Notes under the pieces: generated by a model
Seen by the model: only the letters and a program-made list of their open reading frames with translations
What the model was told of the DNA's origin: nothing
Databases searched by the model: none
Origin: Pseudomonadota bacterium
GTDB taxonomy: Bacteria; Pseudomonadota; Gammaproteobacteria; Acidiferrobacterales; UBA6901
DNA: 46,942 nucleotides
Assembly: GCA_021783175.1 (NCBI GenBank)
Contig: JAJXUF010000016.1
Location: 1 to 46,942 of the forward strand
Reading direction: 5' to 3'
Program-made: the position numbers and the translations under genes
Shown: piece after piece, positions 43,584 through 46,942 of the stretch
How positions within the stretch are numbered: the first letter of the stretch is position 1
How the letters are laid out: each line of letters begins with the position of its first letter

Positions 43584-43602
43584 CAATATTATCGAAGTAT
43601 TG
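43584..43602. promoter_or_regulatory. Candidate ArsR operator
   Basis: Inverted repeat CAATA-N9-TATTG, AT-rich, lies five bases before the chosen arsR start. ArsR proteins bind such imperfect dyads over their own promoter. It is a pattern match only. Confidence 0.5.
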
Positions 43603-43656
43603 TTGCAACCTCATTACAACTGCGCGGGTTTGTTCGGAAACGCAAGAGCCGCCCAC

Positions 43657-43788
43657 ATGAAACTACATCTTTGCGAGAAACCTTCCCAGGCCGGCGACAC
43701 CGCGGCCGTGCTCGGCAACCGCCGGCGGCGGAATGGTTACTACGACACGGCCACGGACCGGGACAGCTTTACCCTCATTGTCGGTTGA
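43657..43788 (+). pseudogene. N-terminal stub of a topoisomerase III (topB-like)
   Basis: The 43-residue frame KLHLCEKPSQAGDTAAVLGN, then RRRRNGYY, matches the start of TopB-type topoisomerases (xLxLCEKPSQAxDIAxVLG). It then ends in an unrelated tail, so over 90% of the gene is missing. Plasmid-type topB copies are typical of integrative and conjugative elements, which suggests that one once stood here. The stub starts beyond the arsR operator and points away from arsR. Confidence 0.65.
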
Positions 43789-43867
43789 GGAGCGGGTAGT
43801 GGGCGATCATAATCTTGGATTCGTCCCCTAGTAAATGGAACCCACAACGATGCTGGGAGAGCGATCC

Positions 43868-44182
43868 ATGACCCCTGACGACAACAGGCCTCGCAGGCGG
43901 GTCCGCATCTTCATGGCGGCCCTGGCGATGCTCACCGCGAGTACCGCCTGGCCCGCAAGCCCAGCGACCCCACCACCGCCATCACCGGCTGTGCGGGCGA
44001 TGCTGAATTATGTGGGGGGGGATGCTGACTGGTACGTATTTCAAAAAATCACGACGGCACTGAAACCCGACTACCCGCAGCTTGCTCGCCTCATGCCGAC
44101 TGTCTGGGGCACTAAAAACAGACAGCAGATCGCAGCGGAAGAGCTGCGCGGAAGTCAATTGCGGCATTGTCCGAGAAGCTGA
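43868..44182 (+). CDS. Small exported hypothetical protein
   Basis: The 104-residue product has an Arg-rich N-terminus, a signal peptide (VRIFMAALAMLTASTAWPAS), a Pro-rich stretch and a short helical domain (AVRAMLNYVGGDADWYVFQK). GGGAGAG lies six bases before ATG 43868. I do not recognise the family. The last 15 residues may be a frameshifted end, as the sequence after the stop shows no domain. It follows the topB stub, so it may be a leftover of the same element. Confidence 0.5.
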   Translation: MTPDDNRPRRRVRIFMAALAMLTASTAWPASPATPPPPSPAVRAMLNYVGGDADWYVFQKITTALKPDYPQLARLMPTVWGTKNRQQIAAEELRGSQLRHCPRS

Positions 44183-44371
44183 TGGTCGCAATAGTACCCG
44201 ATAGGAATCGTAAGACGCAGACCACGCATGATTATGCTTCGAGGAACAGCACCACCTTGAAAGGGGGGTTACACGCCGTACATTAAGCAATAATGAGGCA
44301 GTGATCACGCCACTTTGTGACGCGTATTTCTGAACTCCTAATCCAGTGGGTGTGTGCCGAATAGACTGGAT

Positions 44372-44396
44372 CAAAGGCCACCAAACGCGGCCTTTG
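44372..44396 (+). terminator. Candidate terminator hairpin in the gap before the tail-anchored gene
   Basis: CAAAGGCC pairs with GGCCTTTG over a nine-base loop, followed by TCATTT. A short T-run makes it a moderate candidate. The rest of the gap 44183-44539 shows no gene. Confidence 0.55.
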
Positions 44397-44539
44397 TCAT
44401 TTCGGGTGTCCGGGCAGGGATCGACGCCGGCAGGGCGAGACTCGGCACGAGGCTTGATGCGTAGCAGGAGAGCGCGGCGCCGAAGGCGGGCCGCAGTCTG
44501 GTTCAATTAACAAAAGAGCAGCGGAGGTGCCCTACGCAT

Positions 44540-45691
44540 ATGCCGTGTCTCCAGAAGGCGATTTTTTCCATCAGCAGGTTCACGACTTCATTTCTAGCCG
44601 ACCCGAGCCTTTTATCGTTTCACGGTTTCACGAGCGAGTTCTTGACACTGAACGTACTCCTTGCGGGATTCCGAGCACTGATACCCAAGAATGTCATTGA
44701 AGTCGCGGTAGGGCGTCCACTATTCATTGTGAATTTCAGCCAGGCCGAAAGATCAACTTTCTACGGCGGAAGCCCTACTCTTGCCAAGTTTCGTGAATTC
44801 CTCCTAGGTGGGCAGGAAAACAGCGACCAGATCATGACCTGTTATCACAGCAACACCGGAGACATTAAGGTCAACGAGGAGTTCGGTCAGTGGGGTATGC
44901 GCAGCACCGAAGCTAGGCCCGTATATCGCTTAAAGGAAGGTAAGCGTGATTGGAAAAGCGATGTGGCGGTCACACGGCATCACCTCGGATGTTCTGGAGA
45001 CAATGCCAACGAGTTTTCCTACAAACAACCCCCACAGGATAAGGTCTCGCTGGTGCTTGACATCTTGCGGTTCCGTTACGGATACAGCCCTGAATCGGAA
45101 GGGACTTCTGGGACTCTATCTCTAGAACCCCGCGACGATGAGCAATACAGCGCAGAGTCCATATGCAATTTCTTTGAGGAGCGGTGTGCGTCAGATCAGG
45201 AAAAAGCCGCGGCTAACTGGGCAATTTTCCAATCGAGTAAAACGATAAATATCCTCCAGCTTAAGAATCGAACCCACAATGATGTTTCCAATATTGCTGT
45301 CCATATAGGTGCTAAGGCATATAAGTCCGGCAAAGTGATCGAGTCCGTCGCACGCGCGGAAGGTTTTGAGATCATCTCCGAAGGAACGTACTACACCCAC
45401 CTGATTGTGCGAAGCCTACCGGCCGGATCGTCCAGATTCTTAATCATCGAGGCAAGGGGCGGCCCTCTGGAAAAAGGGAATTTCAAAGTAGAAGCCGGTA
45501 TTACGACCAAGTTCGGCCCGAGCACCTTTCGGTGGATTGCGGCGATCGCCTTCGTCATTTGTCTGGGTCTGGCAGCCGCTACATACGTCAAAGCCCATTC
45601 AAGCGGTGGCAATCCAGCCGCCCAGTCCATAAGCCAGCGTGATGGTCGGACAACTCCTGGACTTCCCCCGTTTCCGTGGACACCGGGCTAA
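44540..45691 (+). CDS. Unrecognised protein with C-terminal membrane anchor, end altered by an IS
   Basis: The 383-residue product has no N-terminal signal. It has a mixed alpha/beta N-terminal half, a strand-rich region at about 240-325 (INILQLKNRTHNDVSNIAVH, then FLIIEARGGPLEKGNFKVEA) resembling an immunoglobulin-like sandwich, and one membrane helix at about 332-351 near the C-terminus. This suggests a tail-anchored protein facing the cytoplasm. The last residues after Thr372 come from the IS3 element inserted at 45658. Without the insertion the frame would read PAKP and stop at 46936-46938, so the body is essentially intact. GGAGG lies 12 bases upstream of ATG 44540. I do not recognise a family. 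Confidence 0.65.
   Translation: MPCLQKAIFSISRFTTSFLADPSLLSFHGFTSEFLTLNVLLAGFRALIPKNVIEVAVGRPLFIVNFSQAERSTFYGGSPTLAKFREFLLGGQENSDQIMTCYHSNTGDIKVNEEFGQWGMRSTEARPVYRLKEGKRDWKSDVAVTRHHLGCSGDNANEFSYKQPPQDKVSLVLDILRFRYGYSPESEGTSGTLSLEPRDDEQYSAESICNFFEERCASDQEKAAANWAIFQSSKTINILQLKNRTHNDVSNIAVHIGAKAYKSGKVIESVARAEGFEIISEGTYYTHLIVRSLPAGSSRFLIIEARGGPLEKGNFKVEAGITTKFGPSTFRWIAAIAFVICLGLAAATYVKAHSSGGNPAAQSISQRDGRTTPGLPPFPWTPG
45655..45657. repeat. Target-site duplication, left copy (TCC)
   Basis: Direct copy of 46923-46925. Three base pairs is a usual duplication length for IS3-family insertion. Confidence 0.75.
45658..45684 (+). repeat. IS3 terminal inverted repeat, left
   Basis: It begins TGGACTTCCCCC and ends GTGGACACC; it matches the right end in 22 of 27 positions after inversion. 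Confidence 0.85.
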
Positions 45692-46551
45692 GCAACTTTC
45701 ATGATCGCCTCGAACTCAGCCGGTGAACGGTAGCCGAGTGTCGAATGACGACGTTGCCGATTGTAGAACACTTCGATCCATTCGAAGATGTCCTGTTTGG
45801 CTTCTTCGCGCGTACGGTACTGCCGGTGATGCACGAGTTCTTTCTTGAGCGTGCCGAAGAAGCTTTCCACACAGGCGTTGTCCCAGCAGCTTCCCTTGCG
45901 GCTCATGGAGCACGTGATAGCGTGCTCGGTGAGCAGATCCTGGTAATCGTGGCTTGCGTATTGCACCCCACGGTCGGAATGACACAGCAGCTCCTTGTCG
46001 GGTTTACGCCGCCACAGCGCCATGGTGAGCGCGTCAGTGGCAAGATCCGCGGTGAGCCGGTTTCCCATGGCCCAGCCGATGGCCGCACGCGAGTACAGAT
46101 CGAGCACAACAGCGAGATACAGCCAGCCCTCCTCGGTCCAGCAGTACGTGATATCGCCCGCCCACACGCGGTTGGCTGCCGTGACTGCAAACTGCCGATC
46201 GAGGGTATTCGCTGCCACCGGCAGCCTATGGGAGGAATCCGTGGTCGCCTTCCATTTCTTCACGGTTTTCGCCCGGATGCTGTGCTCGCGCATGAGGCGT
46301 GCCACGCGATTCTCGCTCACGGGATGTCCTGCCTCGCGCAGATCGCGCGTAAGGCGCGGGCTGCCGTAGGTGTGGCGGGATCGCGCATGGAGTGTGCGGA
46401 TCTGCTCGGTGAGATCGCGGTTGCGCTGCGATCGTGTGCTCTGCGGGCGTCTTGCCCAGGCGTAGTAGCCGGCGGCAGAGACCTGAAGCATCCGGCACAT
46501 GAGACGCACGGGGAAGCGGCGGACATGTTCTGCGATGGCGCGGAATTTCAT
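45688..46551 (-). CDS. IS3-family transposase OrfB (DDE)
   Basis: The 287-residue product is the catalytic half of the transposase. The DDE triad is visible as D133 (WAGDITYCWTEEGWLYLAVV), D193 (CHSDRGVQYASHDYQDLL) and E229 (DNACVESFFGTLKKEL), with 35 residues between the second D and E, as in IS3. HTH_21-like and rve domains cover residues about 45-280. Its ATG overlaps the OrfA stop (ATGA), and it can also be made as an OrfAB fusion by -1 frameshift. Its own stop lies four bases inside the left inverted repeat boundary. Confidence 0.95.
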   Translation of the reverse strand: MKFRAIAEHVRRFPVRLMCRMLQVSAAGYYAWARRPQSTRSQRNRDLTEQIRTLHARSRHTYGSPRLTRDLREAGHPVSENRVARLMREHSIRAKTVKKWKATTDSSHRLPVAANTLDRQFAVTAANRVWAGDITYCWTEEGWLYLAVVLDLYSRAAIGWAMGNRLTADLATDALTMALWRRKPDKELLCHSDRGVQYASHDYQDLLTEHAITCSMSRKGSCWDNACVESFFGTLKKELVHHRQYRTREEAKQDIFEWIEVFYNRQRRHSTLGYRSPAEFEAIMKVA

Positions 46552-46859
46552 TTCCGTTCCTTCGCGAAGTATGCCGCCGCAGATCGCAAAAAATCCCTCT
46601 CCTTGCGCAGGATCTCGTTCTCCCGCTTGAGCCGCACCAGTTCTTCCGCATCGGCCTTGAGCGCTCCCGGGGTTGTCCCACGGGCAGCCGCGTGGTGCTC
46701 TTCCTGGCGCCAGCGTGACAGCAGATTGGGATTGATGCCGAGATCCCGGGCGACCGCCGCGATGGTCTTGCCTGATTCCTCAAGCAGGCGCACGGCCTCG
46801 GTCTTGAACTCCTCGGTGTATTGCCGACGTTTTGCTTCTGTTTCGTTTCTGTCTGACAT
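46548..46859 (-). CDS. IS3-family transposase OrfA (DNA-binding)
   Basis: The 103-residue product has a helix-turn-helix of the HTH_Tnp_1 type (EFKTEAVRLLEESGKTIAAV, then ARDLGINPNLLSRW) and a leucine-zipper-like helix (EELVRLKRENEILRKERDFL) for multimerisation. It binds the inverted repeats. It ends KERK, overlapping the start of OrfB. GGAGG lies upstream on the minus strand. Confidence 0.93.
   Translation of the reverse strand: MSDRNETEAKRRQYTEEFKTEAVRLLEESGKTIAAVARDLGINPNLLSRWRQEEHHAAARGTTPGALKADAEELVRLKRENEILRKERDFLRSAAAYFAKERK
46587..46593 (-). promoter_or_regulatory. Slippery heptamer for programmed -1 frameshift
   Basis: On the minus strand the OrfA frame GAT TTT TTG contains T TTT TTG. 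A shift of -1 here enters the OrfB frame without meeting a stop and gives an OrfAB fusion, as is standard for IS3 elements. Confidence 0.65.
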
Positions 46860-46895
46860 GACGACCTCCAGTTTCGGTATTGTCCACCTTCATGG

Positions 46896-46922
46896 GGTGT
46901 CTACGAAACTGGGGGAAGTTCA
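46896..46922 (-). repeat. IS3 terminal inverted repeat, right
   Basis: On the minus strand it begins TGAACTTCCCCC and ends GTAGACACC. The TCC duplication follows directly at 46923-46925. Confidence 0.85.
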
Positions 46923-46942
46923 TCCAGCAAAACCGTGAGGGG

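Larger units (their letters stand above)
45658..46922 (-). mobile_element. Complete IS3-family insertion sequence, 1265 bp
   Basis: The element has 27-bp imperfect terminal inverted repeats (22 of 27 match), a 3-bp TCC direct repeat on both sides (45655-45657, 46923-46925), and two overlapping transposase frames on the minus strand. It has a slippery site for -1 frameshifting. All expected IS3 parts are present, so it may still be active. It differs in sequence from the deleted IS3 remnant at 20640. Confidence 0.92.

Noticed and set aside
45745..46938. 397-codon open frame on the + strand across the IS
   Set aside because: It is antisense to the two transposase genes, which have clear DDE and helix-turn-helix motifs. 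The product is a composition artefact.
1..46942. CRISPR arrays, rRNA genes or a replication origin
   Set aside because: I saw no regularly spaced repeats, rRNA signatures or DnaA-box clusters on either strand.

Overview
This window looks like the chromosome of a gammaproteobacterium, possibly a sulfur- or iron-associated lineage such as the Acidiferrobacterales. That placement is an inference from gene order (surE-pcm-nlpD-rpoS, rpfE-recJ, UDG-uvrC-pgsA-tRNA), the E. coli-type SpeD, and copper, arsenic and rusticyanin-like functions. No rRNA is present, so the taxonomy is not proven.

Positions 1-20500 are ordinary, tightly packed housekeeping DNA, nearly all on the + strand. The left end holds the stationary-phase and repair set: surE (5' partial), pcm, nlpD and rpoS. 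Next come an Mth938-like gene on the opposite strand and an amino-acid block (alaC, hom, thrC). These are followed by rpfE-like, recJ, cysM, a DEDDy exonuclease, rlmD, a YkuD-domain protein, nagZ, speD, a family-5 uracil-DNA glycosylase, uvrC and pgsA. Three tRNA genes close the block: Gly-GCC, Cys-GCA and Leu-UAA. Start codons other than ATG (GTG for hom and pgsA, TTG for speD) are supported by spacing or ribosome binding sites.

From the tRNA-Leu gene at 20407 onward the character changes. Gene density drops, strands alternate and broken genes appear. The remnants include a deleted IS3-type transposase, a decayed response-regulator/MacB-type efflux locus, and the N-terminal stub of a topoisomerase III gene of the kind carried by integrative elements. 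Between these scars lie intact cargo modules. One is a copper cluster: a DUF2946-like protein, a beta-barrel protein, CopC, and a CopD fused to a rusticyanin-like blue-copper domain. Others are a NicO-like metal permease, an ankyrin-repeat membrane protein, a NUDIX hydrolase, a 1092-residue PAS-GAF-GGDEF-EAL protein, glgB, a His-rich secreted protein, zwf, cyanase (cynS), and an arsR-arsC-acr3 arsenic operon.

The right end carries a complete IS3-family element (45658-46922). It has 27-bp imperfect terminal inverted repeats, a TCC target duplication, two overlapping transposase frames and a T TTT TTG slippery site. It sits four sense codons before the original stop of an unrecognised tail-anchored protein gene.

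The most unusual item is the CopD-rusticyanin-like fusion (26257-27825). It would place a type-1 copper centre on the periplasmic side of a copper-handling membrane protein. Other points of note are an exact 48-residue tandem duplication in the ankyrin protein, a signal-less YkuD protein beside nagZ, a four-cysteine insertion in threonine synthase, and an acidic N-terminal extension on RpoS.
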